Below, in pieces: positions 1 through 8,589 of a stretch of 64,000 nucleotides of DNA. The DNA lies in assembly GCF_000182745.2 (NCBI RefSeq), contig NC_016027.1, positions 1,603,501 through 1,667,500 on the forward strand, in the 5' to 3' direction. Source of the stretch: Komagataeibacter medellinensis NBRC 3288. GTDB taxonomy: Bacteria > Pseudomonadota > Alphaproteobacteria > Acetobacterales > Acetobacteraceae. The stretch's first letter is position 1, and every line of letters starts with the position of its first letter. Position numbers and translations under genes: made by a program. The notes beneath the pieces are model-generated. The model saw only the letters and a list, made by a program, of their open reading frames with translations, was not told the origin of the DNA and made no database searches.

Positions 1-1160
1 TCGACCATGCCCTGCGCACTTTTACGCGTGGCGTAGCGTTCCAGCACCGGCTGGGCCACGGAGAGCAGGGCGCAGGTCAGTTCAAACACCGTAATGGCAC
101 GCAACTGTCGGTCAATGCCGATCACGCGCGTGGCTTGCGCCATAAGCTGGTCAGCAAGTTCAGGACGCTCGGCCGCCAGTTTGGCATTCAGCCCCCCACG
201 CTGGCGGGGTTCGCCTTTCTGGGTCAGCAGGCTGGCACGCCATGTGGACCAGCCTGCCGCACGGGCCGCCGTGTCCTGTCCCAGCCATGCCAGCATGGTT
301 TCGGCCTGCGCCCGCACGGTGGGCGAACCTTTCTGCGCTACAAACCGCAGGCCATCACGCAGGGCGTCCTCATCGGGAATAGTGGCGCAGGCATTATGCA
401 GCACGTCCTCCGCATTGCGGCCCCTGATGCCCAGCAGACGCATCAGGGCAGCCTCTACCGTAGCGGGATCACTCTGCCAGCGCCGCGCCACGGGCAGAAT
501 ACGGCGCGACTGGGCCTGCAGGCGGCCGATCAGGGTCGTAAACTCCCCCACCCCGATCTGGGCGGCCAGAATGGACACGGCCGGGCCGTCCTGTCCCACC
601 ACATCCTCCACCGCCGCGCGCTGGGCCAGACGGGCGTCGGTTTCCTCGATCAGGGTGAAATGCGGGCTGATCGCGGCCTCAATGGGAAAACGCCGCAGCA
701 GCGACTGGCAGAAGGCATGGATGGTGCCAATGCGCATGCCGCCGGGCAGGTCGAGCACGCGGGCGAACAGTTCACGCGCCACCTGCCTTGTCTGGGCCCC
801 AGTGGGCACCGACAGGCGGGCCAGTTCCATATCCAGCGCATCATCGGCCAGCATGACCCACTGACCCAGCCGGCTTTGCAGGCGGATGGACATTTCTGCC
901 GCCGCCGCCTTGGTAAAGGTCAGGCACAGGATGCGCGCGGGATCACTGCCGGGCACACGGGTCATGACGCCATCGCGGTCGGGCACATCGCGCGGCAGCA
1001 TGAGGCGCAGCAGGCGGTCGATCAGTAGCTTGGTCTTGCCACTGCCCGCCGAGGCCGAGACGAATACGGAAGCCTGCGGGTCGGATGCCTGCGCCTGGCT
1101 GCGGTTGGCCAGGCCGATAGCATCCACCATGCCTTCCCCTTTCATGACGGGTCGGTTCAT
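1..1160 (-). CDS. addA: Double-strand break repair helicase AddA, N-terminal part (runs off the window)
   Basis: UvrD-like helicase/nuclease subunit of AddAB, which processes double-strand breaks for RecA. Only about the first 386 residues are inside the window; the reading frame stays open to base 1. A Walker A motif (ASAGSGKT) lies near residue 35, followed by LTFTKAAAAEM and GTIHAFCQSLLRRFP, both typical of UvrD/AddA helicase domain 1. The start ATG at 1160 overlaps the addB stop in an ATGA junction, so the two subunits are probably translationally coupled. The C-terminal nuclease domain cannot be seen. Identification rests on the motifs and on addB directly upstream. Confidence 0.93.
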   Translation of the reverse strand, partial: MNRPVMKGEGMVDAIGLANRSQAQASDPQASVFVSASAGSGKTKLLIDRLLRLMLPRDVPDRDGVMTRVPGSDPARILCLTFTKAAAAEMSIRLQSRLGQWVMLADDALDMELARLSVPTGAQTRQVARELFARVLDLPGGMRIGTIHAFCQSLLRRFPIEAAISPHFTLIEETDARLAQRAAVEDVVGQDGPAVSILAAQIGVGEFTTLIGRLQAQSRRILPVARRWQSDPATVEAALMRLLGIRGRNAEDVLHNACATIPDEDALRDGLRFVAQKGSPTVRAQAETMLAWLGQDTAARAAGWSTWRASLLTQKGEPRQRGGLNAKLAAERPELADQLMAQATRVIGIDRQLRAITVFELTCALLSVAQPVLERYATRKSAQGMV

Positions 1161-4100
1161 CCGGCGGTCTCCTCGCGTGCGGCGCTCCATTCCGCCACCC
1201 GGGCCAGGTGGGCATAATCGGCAAAGCGCGGTTCCTCGCCGGGCCATGGATGGGACAGATAAGGCTGGTCAGGGCTGTCATAGGCCGCAACAAGGGTGCG
1301 CAGCCCATCACGACAGCGCGCGATCAGGTCGCTCAGTTCGGCCCCGCGCGCCACGTCCAGCACCTGGGCCGGCACATGGCCGCCGGTCAACCGCCAGTAC
1401 ACCAGTTCCGCCACATTGCCCGCCACGGGGGGTGGGAAACCACCACTTTCAATCATTGCGGCCTCCAGCACCAGTTGGGACTGCCAGCCCTCGATCACGC
1501 TGCGCCGCAATGGCAGGGTGCCGGTCTTGTAATCGAATAGGCTCAGACTGCCCTCACCATACAGGTCAATGCGGTCAGCCCGCCCGCGCAGGGTAAAGGG
1601 GCCGCCGGGAAGGTCGGTCAGCACCATCCGACCCGTAAGCTCCGTCAGCACCGTGCGCGGACCGCCAGTGGTGCGGCGCGCCTGCTCGGTCCGGGCGCAC
1701 CATGTGGCAATCCGCTCCAGCCGTGGCCCCCACCATGCGGCAAGGGCCGGGCGCAGGTCGGCTTCACGCAGCACATCGGCAAAGACCGCCTGCATCTGCA
1801 CGGCACCATCGGCGGGCCAGTCAGCAGGATGGGCATGGAACCAGCGTTCAAGGGCCGCATGCACGATCTGGCCGTAATCGGCGGCATCGGCCTGTTCCTC
1901 CAGATCCGCCAGCCTGTTCAGCTTCAGGATCCGCCGCGCATAAATGGCGTAAGGATCACGCATCCATGTCTCGATCTCGGTCACCGACAGGCTGCGCGGG
2001 CGCAGGCCAACCACAGGCCGCGGCTGTGGGGGGGCAACCGGAGTGGCCGCGCCCTCGGGCCGGTCAAGGCTGTCCAGCCAGCGCAGGGCGGGATGGGCGG
2101 GCAGCGCGTGGCCATGCCCGGCCAGATAGGCATCCAGCCGCACCAGCCAGCGCGCGGGCACCGTAGGCGCACCCTGCCGCCGCCCTGCTACCGACAGCAC
2201 GACCTGTGGTGCCGCACACGCACAGGAGACGAAGTCATGCGCCGCCTGCCCGATCGCCCATTCTGGCAGGGGCAGGCCCACGCGCGTGCGCATGGGGCGG
2301 CTCATCCATGGCCCCGGATCGGTGGCGGGGGGCCATACGGTTTCGGCCAGGCCGCCCAGCACGATCAGGTCTGCCGTCTGTAGCCGGGCTTCCAGCAGGC
2401 CCCAGATGAACACGCGCGGGTGGACCGTGCCCGAGCGCCCGCGCAGCGCCCTGCGCCCCTGCACGCTCATACCCGCAAGCGAGGAGGCCAGCAGACCATC
2501 CAGCGCGCCCAGCCGGGCATCGGGCAGCACATCGCACCAGGCCAGCATCGCACTCATGTGCTGACCCAGCGCATTGCCTTCCTCACCCGCCCATAGGCGC
2601 TCGGCGCCATCGGCCGTATCCGTGGTGGCAAGGTTCTGCGCAACCTCGACCAGCGCGGAAAGCAGGGTGGAAACCGGCACCAGCGCACTGCGCGGCAGGG
2701 ACAGAAGGGGACCGAAGGCAGTCTCCAACCGGGTCAGGAAGGCATTGATCTCCTCCGGTGCATCAGGTGCGTCGGCCATGGCGCCATGGGGGTCGTCTGC
2801 GGCCCGCACCAGCGCGCGACGCAGCCCCGTAATACCGGGCGGGGGGGCCGGGCCACGCAGGACCAGCCGCTCCAGCTGGCGGGCACTGGCGCGGCAGTTG
2901 CCCGGTGTCAGGCCACACGCCGCCAGCGGGTGCTTGATGACGGACAGGAGTGCAACCGGCCCAAGGCCACCATCAACCGCCTGCACGATCAGGCGCAAAA
3001 AGGCGGTCTGCGGTATGGCCAGCAGGCTTTCACCCGCGCTGTCATCGGCAATCACGCCCCAGCGCACCAGTTCCGTCGCCACGCGCCCGGCCAGCGCCCG
3101 GTCGGGGGTGACAAGGGCCGCACGCTGGCCAGGCCGTTCGAGGACCTGCCGCAGCACCATGGCGATGGCGGCGGCTTCCTCCTGTTGGTCGGTGCTGCGC
3201 AGCACCGACAGACCATCGGCCGCCACCGGCGCATCGGGCGCGCGCCACTGTTCCAGCGCATGGGCAGGCAGGAGCGCGCGCGCCAGCAGGCCCGCGCGCG
3301 AGGCCGGGCTGCTGGCGTTGCAGCCGGGGGGCAGGCTGTCCCACTGTTCCATGCTTTCACGCCCGATACCCAGTTCAGCCAGCATGCGGGCGGTACCAGC
3401 CTGCGGATGGTCAGGCGGCAGGCGCTGCCATACCGCCCCGGCACAGGCCATATCCACACCGGGCAGGACCAGCAGCCCGTCGGGCAGGGACAACACGGCA
3501 CGCAGCATGGCGATGGTCGAAGGCACGGCATCGGCAAAACCGGCGGCCCATATGGGGGTGCCCGGCGGCGGGGGATGATCTTCCCACCGTTCTGCCTGCG
3601 CGTGCAGCAGTGCGGCCTGCCGGGCCACGGGGTTCATCACTCCCTGTTCCTCCAGCCATGCAGGCCACACGCTGGTCACGATGGAGAGGAACCTGAGCGT
3701 CTGGTGCCAGTGCTGGGCAAAATCACCTTCCGCCGCATGGGGCAGGCGTTCGCGCAGGTCGCATTCGGCCCATTCGGCCTCATCCATCAGGTCTGCCAGC
3801 GCGCGCGCCAGCGGCCAGGCCTGATCCACGCCCTGCACATCGCCAAACGCACGTCCCGCCTGCATGACCAGCAGGCTGAGCGTAGCCAGCCGCCGCACCG
3901 GGTCCACCGCTGGCGGCAGATCAAGCGCATTGCGGCCAGACAGGGCAAGCGCTGCCTCATCAAGGGCGGCAATCGGGGCAATACGGGGCAGCAGGATGGG
4001 GCGGCCATCGACCTGGCGCACGAACGCCTCGGTCAGGGCGCGGGCGGCACGGCGGCTGGGCAGCAGGATCAGGCCGGTGCCGCTGGCCTGCGGGTCATGC

Positions 4101-4207
4101 CTGGCCTGTTCAAGCCAACGGGCCGCGATCTGGTCCACAAAGGGCACATGTGACGGCACCATGGCCACGCGCCCCCGTGGGCAGGGACGTTCCCGGCTTC
4201 CGGTCAT
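1157..4207 (-). CDS. addB: Double-strand break repair protein AddB
   Basis: 1016 residues, the usual size for alphaproteobacterial AddB. It is the partner of AddA, with an inactivated helicase-like front and a RecB-family nuclease at the C-terminus. The nuclease is visible near residues 860-940: GQIVHAALERWF, then an LFDYKTGT segment carrying the D-x-K catalytic pattern, and QSQLVLEAAM. The start overlaps the stop of the upstream nucleotidyltransferase (ATGA) and its own stop overlaps the addA start, so four genes (tsaE, nucleotidyltransferase, addB, addA) form one compact operon. No cysteine set of the B. subtilis iron-sulfur type was sought in detail. Confidence 0.93.
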   Translation of the reverse strand: MTGSRERPCPRGRVAMVPSHVPFVDQIAARWLEQARHDPQASGTGLILLPSRRAARALTEAFVRQVDGRPILLPRIAPIAALDEAALALSGRNALDLPPAVDPVRRLATLSLLVMQAGRAFGDVQGVDQAWPLARALADLMDEAEWAECDLRERLPHAAEGDFAQHWHQTLRFLSIVTSVWPAWLEEQGVMNPVARQAALLHAQAERWEDHPPPPGTPIWAAGFADAVPSTIAMLRAVLSLPDGLLVLPGVDMACAGAVWQRLPPDHPQAGTARMLAELGIGRESMEQWDSLPPGCNASSPASRAGLLARALLPAHALEQWRAPDAPVAADGLSVLRSTDQQEEAAAIAMVLRQVLERPGQRAALVTPDRALAGRVATELVRWGVIADDSAGESLLAIPQTAFLRLIVQAVDGGLGPVALLSVIKHPLAACGLTPGNCRASARQLERLVLRGPAPPPGITGLRRALVRAADDPHGAMADAPDAPEEINAFLTRLETAFGPLLSLPRSALVPVSTLLSALVEVAQNLATTDTADGAERLWAGEEGNALGQHMSAMLAWCDVLPDARLGALDGLLASSLAGMSVQGRRALRGRSGTVHPRVFIWGLLEARLQTADLIVLGGLAETVWPPATDPGPWMSRPMRTRVGLPLPEWAIGQAAHDFVSCACAAPQVVLSVAGRRQGAPTVPARWLVRLDAYLAGHGHALPAHPALRWLDSLDRPEGAATPVAPPQPRPVVGLRPRSLSVTEIETWMRDPYAIYARRILKLNRLADLEEQADAADYGQIVHAALERWFHAHPADWPADGAVQMQAVFADVLREADLRPALAAWWGPRLERIATWCARTEQARRTTGGPRTVLTELTGRMVLTDLPGGPFTLRGRADRIDLYGEGSLSLFDYKTGTLPLRRSVIEGWQSQLVLEAAMIESGGFPPPVAGNVAELVYWRLTGGHVPAQVLDVARGAELSDLIARCRDGLRTLVAAYDSPDQPYLSHPWPGEEPRFADYAHLARVAEWSAAREETAG

Positions 4208-4965
4208 ATATCGTTGTCCCGGTCCGGATTGAGGGCGGAATGCAGAACCTGCTCGGCGGCCGTGATGTCAGCCGGGCGGGAGAGATGGAACCATAGCGAA
4301 TCATGCACGATCACCCCCAGTCGGCCCGCCGCCATGGCCTGGTCCCACAACCTGTTCATGCTGAACGCACCTTCAGGCGCGCCCGCGAACAGGGCGGGCG
4401 AGACGATCTGCACCCCGGTAAAGACATAGGGCGTGATTTCACCCGCACGCGGGCGGCGTGGGTTACCATGGGTATCAATGGCAAAATCGCCCTGCCCTAC
4501 CTCCCCCACTGCCCGCGTCATGGCACCAAGCAGCAGCATGGCATCCATGCGCGCAGGATCAAAAGCCGCCGCCAGCCGCCGCAGGGCGGGCACGGGACCA
4601 TTGAGCCACATACCATCACCATTGAGCAGGAAAAACGACCCCGACCCCAGCCGTCCCGCCCGCAGCGCAGCAGCGGCACTACCACCGGTCTCCAGCAGGG
4701 TGGTTTCAACCTGTTCGGTCGTATGCGGCCCCCGCCCGCTGGCGGCGCGCGCGCCCAAGGCTGCATGAATGGCTTGCGGCTGCCAGTGGGCGTTGACCAC
4801 GACTTCGGGCACGCCCGCCGCCTCCAGCCGGTCCAGCACATGATCCATGATCGGCTGCCCCGCAACCTGCAGCAGCGGCTTGGGCACCTGCTCGCTCAGG
4901 GGTCGCATGCGTTGCCCCATTCCCGCTGCAAAAACCATGGCGACACGCGGCATGTCTACGCTCAT
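4204..4965 (-). CDS. Sugar-1-phosphate nucleotidyltransferase, MurU-like
   Basis: About 253 residues. The N-terminal signature VFAAGMGQRMRPLSEQVPKPLL is that of NTP-transferases, and FLLNGDGMW supplies the metal-binding aspartate region. The best family match by eye is MurU, which makes UDP-MurNAc from MurNAc-1-phosphate in cell wall recycling. The start at ATG 4965 is chosen because a GGGGAGGGGAG ribosome binding site precedes it and the ATG overlaps the tsaE stop; a longer frame upstream lacks such a site. In many alphaproteobacteria a kinase gene of the AmgK type sits between tsaE and this gene; here there is no room for it. Substrate is inferred, not shown. Confidence 0.8.
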   Translation of the reverse strand: MSVDMPRVAMVFAAGMGQRMRPLSEQVPKPLLQVAGQPIMDHVLDRLEAAGVPEVVVNAHWQPQAIHAALGARAASGRGPHTTEQVETTLLETGGSAAAALRAGRLGSGSFFLLNGDGMWLNGPVPALRRLAAAFDPARMDAMLLLGAMTRAVGEVGQGDFAIDTHGNPRRPRAGEITPYVFTGVQIVSPALFAGAPEGAFSMNRLWDQAMAAGRLGVIVHDSLWFHLSRPADITAAEQVLHSALNPDRDNDI

Positions 4966-5429
4966 GACTGTTCTCCCCTCCCCATATTGCCAAGCTGCGC
5001 CAACCGCGCGCCCCATCCCCCAAGCCGGGCCACACGTCCGCCATCCGCCCCATGCAGCAGGTGAATACGCAACGCATCCGGGGGGGCAAGCGTGCCAAGG
5101 CGATCAGGCCATTCCACCACAACAATGCCCTCGCACGCATCATCCCAGCCCAACTCAAACAGGGCGCCCGGCCCGTCCAGCCGCCACAGGTCGAAATGCG
5201 CGACCTCTGCCACCGGTGCATCATAGACCTGCACCAGGGTGTAGGACGGGCTTGGCACTTCCATGTCCGGGTCGGCGCACAGCGCGCGCAGCAGGGCGCG
5301 TGCCAGCGTGGTTTTGCCAGCACCGAGATCGCCTTCCAGCAACACGGCGTCACCTGCCGTCAGCAACCGCGCCAGGGCCTGACCCAGTCGGTGGGTGGCA
5401 GTTGTGTCGGATAGCGGAATTTCCAGCAT
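4962..5429 (-). CDS. tsaE: tRNA threonylcarbamoyladenosine biosynthesis ATPase TsaE
   Basis: 155 residues. TsaE hydrolyses ATP within the TsaB-TsaD-TsaE complex that makes t6A37 in ANN-decoding tRNAs. The P-loop LEGDLGAGKTTLARALLRAL (near residue 33), SPSYTLVQVY and the HFDLWRL segment are family hallmarks. ATG 5429 is preceded by AAGAAGG at 7-nt spacing; an alternative ATG at 5468 would add 13 residues but has a weaker site. It is the first gene of the tsaE / nucleotidyltransferase / addB / addA operon and is divergent from the oxidoreductase beginning at 5577. Some Rhodospirillales fuse TsaE to a phosphotransferase; this copy is the stand-alone ATPase. Confidence 0.92.
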   Translation of the reverse strand: MLEIPLSDTTATHRLGQALARLLTAGDAVLLEGDLGAGKTTLARALLRALCADPDMEVPSPSYTLVQVYDAPVAEVAHFDLWRLDGPGALFELGWDDACEGIVVVEWPDRLGTLAPPDALRIHLLHGADGGRVARLGGWGARLAQLGNMGRGEQS

Positions 5430-5576
5430 GGCGCTGCCTTCTTCCGCCCTTGTGGGGTTGTCTTGCATTGGCTGATTGTGCCCCTGCCCCACCGCCATGC
5501 ACAAGGGGGTTGCACCATTGCGGGCAACAACGCAAAACCGCAGCCAACATATGCCTTTGACCTGATGGATCGCGGG

Positions 5577-6617
5577 ATGACAGAGCCGGACATGACCACC
5601 CCTTCCCCCACCCACACCACGGATGTGGCCATTATCGGCGCAGGCCCGGCCGGGCTGTTCGCCGCCTTTGAGTGCAGCATGCTCAAGCTGGGCTGCATCC
5701 TGATCGATGCACTCGATGCCGTTGGCGGCCAGTGCACGGCGCTGTACCCCGAAAAGCCGATTTATGACATTCCGGGTCACCCTGCCATTGAAGGCGGCGC
5801 GCTGATCGATGCACTCGACCGCCAGATCGCACCCTTTGACGTGCCCCGCCTGCTGGGCCGCCGGGTGGAAAGTCTGGAGGGCACGCGCGGCAGTTTTCGC
5901 CTGGGTACCAGCAACGGTGACACCATCCATGCCCATGCGGTCATCATTGCGGCGGGTGCTGGCGCATTCGGCCCCAACCGCCCCCCGCTGGAAGGGCTGG
6001 AAGCATTCGAGCGCAGTGGGGGCGTGCAGTATTTCGTGCGCCGCCGCGCCGACTTTGCCAACCGCGACGTGCTGATCGCAGGTGGAGGCGACTCGGCTGT
6101 GGATTGGGCGCTTTCCCTGCGCGAGGTCGCGCGCAGCGTAAAGCTGGTGCACCGGCGCGACCGCTTCCGCGCTGCTCCCGAAAGCCTGCGCCAGCTTGAC
6201 GAAGCGGTGGCGCGCGGCGAGGTCGAGAAGATCATCGGCTACCAGCTGCACGGCCTGCACGGCACGGACGGGCAGCTTGCAGGTGTGGACCTGGCCACAC
6301 TGGATGGCACGGTGCGCCATGTCGCGTGTGACCACCTGCTGCCCTTCTTCGGGCTGGCAACCGACCTTGGCCCCATCGCGCAATGGGGGCTGGACACTGT
6401 GCGCGGGACCATTCCCGTCACCCCCTCGACATGCGAAAGCAGCCTGTCCGGCATTTTTGCCGTGGGTGATGTCGCGACCTATCCCGGTAAGCTCAAGCTG
6501 ATCTTGCAGGGCTTTAGCGAAGGGGCCATGGCCGCACACGCCATCCATCCCATCGTACACCCCGAAACCGCGCTACATTTCGAATATTCAACCAGCAAGG
6601 GCGTGCCCACCACCTGA
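5577..6617 (+). CDS. Thioredoxin-reductase-type ferredoxin-NADP(+) reductase
   Basis: 346 residues from ATG 5577, a flavoprotein of the TrxR-like ferredoxin/flavodoxin-NADP reductase family. The FAD-binding motif IIGAGPAGLFAAFE is near residue 20, VGGQCTALYPEKPIYDIPG matches the family, and a second dinucleotide fold IAGGGDSAVDWAL lies in the middle. FAVGDVATYPGKLKLI near the end is the C-terminal FAD site. No CxxC redox motif of true thioredoxin reductase (CATC type) is present at the usual place, which favours the FNR reading. The frame is open further upstream to 5463, but that part overlaps tsaE and does not look like this family. Confidence 0.85.
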   Translation: MTEPDMTTPSPTHTTDVAIIGAGPAGLFAAFECSMLKLGCILIDALDAVGGQCTALYPEKPIYDIPGHPAIEGGALIDALDRQIAPFDVPRLLGRRVESLEGTRGSFRLGTSNGDTIHAHAVIIAAGAGAFGPNRPPLEGLEAFERSGGVQYFVRRRADFANRDVLIAGGGDSAVDWALSLREVARSVKLVHRRDRFRAAPESLRQLDEAVARGEVEKIIGYQLHGLHGTDGQLAGVDLATLDGTVRHVACDHLLPFFGLATDLGPIAQWGLDTVRGTIPVTPSTCESSLSGIFAVGDVATYPGKLKLILQGFSEGAMAAHAIHPIVHPETALHFEYSTSKGVPTT

Positions 6618-6711
6618 ATTTACCGCACCCCCTGTTATGACACAGGCGGTTGACCATTGCTTCCGCTTGGCGCATCCCCGCAGTGTTGATGACGGAAGTA
6701 AGGATGAAACT

Positions 6712-7977
6712 GTGAAGGTTATCGTTCTGGGCGCGGGCGTGGTGGGTGTTACCGCCGCATGGTACCTGGCAAAGGAAGGCCATGAGGTTACGGTCGTGGA
6801 CCGCCAGCCTGCAGCCGCGCTGGAAACATCCTTTGCCAATGCGGGCCAGATCTCACCGGGGTTTTCCGCACCCTGGGCCGAACCTGCCCTGCCGCTCAAG
6901 GTGCTGCGGTGGATGAGCGGCCGCCACGCTCCCATCACTATCCGTCCCCGCCTCGACCTGGCCATGCTGCGCTGGATCGGACAGTTGCTGGCTAACTGCA
7001 ATGCACATGATTACGGGATCAACAAGGCCCGCATGCTGCGCGTGGCGCAGTACAGCCGCGACTGCCTTGATACGCTACGCCAGGATACCGGCATTACCTA
7101 TGATGATGAACAGCGCGGCCTGATTCAGCTTTTCCGCACGCAGGCGCAACTTGATGGCGCCAGCCGTGACATGGCGCTGCTGGAACAGGCGGGCATTGCC
7201 CACGAACTGCTGGACCGCGACGGGATTGCCCGGCACGAACCGGGCCTTGCGGCAAAGCGACACCTGTTCAGTGGTGGCCTGCGCCTGCCAGGTGACGAGT
7301 CGGGAGACTGCCACATGTTCACCCAACGCCTGGCCCAGAAGGCGGAAGCGGAACTGGGCGTCACGTTCCATTATGAGACAGTGGTGGAGGCACTGGACGC
7401 CGCCGCCACCGAGATACTGGGCGTACGCACATCGCACGGGCGCCTGACAGCAGATGCCTATGTTGTTTCCATGGGCAGCTATTCCCCCCTGCTGCTGCGC
7501 CCGCTGGGACTTGCTCTGCCGGTTTATCCTACCAAGGGCTATTCCCTGACGCTGCCGGTCATCAATGCGATGCACGCACCGCTCTCGACGGTCAATGACA
7601 CGAGCCACAAGGTTGCTATCACCCGTCTGGGTGGGCGCATCCGCATTGGTGGTACGGCAGAACTGACCGGCTACAACCTGCGCCTGAGCCGCGACCGGCG
7701 CGCATTGCTGGAACTCTCCTTCTCCGAACTGTTTGGCGGCAGCGGCGACCTGTCACAGGCCACTTACTGGACCGGCCTGCGTCCGAGCACGCCTGATGGC
7801 ACGCCGGTCATCGGGCCGAGCGGACGGTTCTCCAATCTGTGGCTCAATACCGGGCATGGCACGCTGGGCTGGACCATGGCCTGTGGTTCGGGCCGTATCC
7901 TGGCAGACCGCATGAGCAACAGACCGACTGAAATCCCCAGCCTTGACCTGTCACTGGACCGTTACGCCAGAGGCTGA
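6712..7977 (+). CDS. dadA: D-amino acid dehydrogenase (DadA family)
   Basis: 421 residues, close to the 432 of E. coli DadA. This membrane-associated FAD enzyme oxidises D-amino acids, typically D-alanine, and passes electrons to the respiratory chain. The protein opens with the FAD motif VIVLGAGVVGVTAAWYLA and ends with WLNTGHGTLGWTMACGSGR, both diagnostic for the DadA subfamily of DAO-fold enzymes. The start is GTG 6712: AAGGA stands 8 nt upstream and the FAD motif then starts at residue 3; an ATG at 6637 would add 25 unrelated residues. No alanine racemase lies next to it. Confidence 0.9.
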   Translation: MKVIVLGAGVVGVTAAWYLAKEGHEVTVVDRQPAAALETSFANAGQISPGFSAPWAEPALPLKVLRWMSGRHAPITIRPRLDLAMLRWIGQLLANCNAHDYGINKARMLRVAQYSRDCLDTLRQDTGITYDDEQRGLIQLFRTQAQLDGASRDMALLEQAGIAHELLDRDGIARHEPGLAAKRHLFSGGLRLPGDESGDCHMFTQRLAQKAEAELGVTFHYETVVEALDAAATEILGVRTSHGRLTADAYVVSMGSYSPLLLRPLGLALPVYPTKGYSLTLPVINAMHAPLSTVNDTSHKVAITRLGGRIRIGGTAELTGYNLRLSRDRRALLELSFSELFGGSGDLSQATYWTGLRPSTPDGTPVIGPSGRFSNLWLNTGHGTLGWTMACGSGRILADRMSNRPTEIPSLDLSLDRYARG

Positions 7978-8010
7978 CAGAACTGGTGCCCTACCTTGCA
8001 GACAATAAAA

Positions 8011-8032
8011 AAGCCCGGTGTAAACCGGGCTT
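8011..8032. terminator. Bidirectional intrinsic terminator
   Basis: AAGCCCGG-TGTAAA-CCGGGCTT: an 8-bp stem with a 6-nt loop, preceded by a run of A and followed by TTTT, placed between the 3' ends of dadA (+) and the His-rich exported protein gene (-). Confidence 0.85.
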
Positions 8033-8095
8033 TTCCATCTGGCTGCCATGACCGGCCCCACCATGGCGGCGGGGCCGGTCGGCATGCGGCAGTGA

Positions 8096-8362
8096 TTACT
8101 GTGCGGCCGGAGCAGCAGGGGCTTCTGCGCCCGCAGCAGCCTTTTTCGCACCATGGTGATGGCCACCGTGGTGGCTGCCGCTGTGGTGCTTCTTCGCACC
8201 AGCTTCCGGAGCAGCGGTGCCAGCAGCGGCGTCCGGTGCGTGTTCCGGGGCAGAAACGGCCGGAGTTGTGGGCTCAGCCGTCTGCGCCATGACAGGTGCG
8301 GCAACGCCCATGATGGCAACAGCGGACATGGCGGCAAGAAAACGACGGGGGGAAACGATCAT
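8096..8362 (-). CDS. Small exported histidine-rich protein, function unknown
   Basis: 88 residues from ATG 8362, with GGAG 9 nt upstream. Residues 1-28 form a signal peptide (two Arg, then a hydrophobic run ending APVMAQ). The mature part is rich in Ala and Pro and carries a His cluster, KKHHSGSHHGGHHHGAKK, near residues 56-73. It is therefore probably secreted to the periplasm and could bind a transition metal, but no enzyme or family signature is visible. The frame is open to 8530; those extra 56 residues precede the signal peptide and are unlikely to be translated. Confidence 0.7.
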   Translation of the reverse strand: MIVSPRRFLAAMSAVAIMGVAAPVMAQTAEPTTPAVSAPEHAPDAAAGTAAPEAGAKKHHSGSHHGGHHHGAKKAAAGAEAPAAPAAQ

Positions 8363-8589
8363 ATAAAAATACTCCACAGACCGGGACTTTTCATCCCAAT
8401 ACGTCCACCAGGAGAGCGAATCGCTACACCCGGACTGACCCCCATGCTGTAACATGCCGCATGGGGAGTGTCTCGAATTAAAATTTCTAAATTTATGGAA
8501 AGCATCATCTAATTGCCGCATGGGGACCACAATCTCAAGAACTGAAACATTACTAAAGATTGCAGTCCCACACGGGGCAGGGCAGGAAA

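Noticed and set aside
94-1028. Plus-strand open frames over addA
   Set aside because: They are opposite a conserved helicase domain and are Arg/Ser/Pro-rich shadows of a high-GC coding strand.
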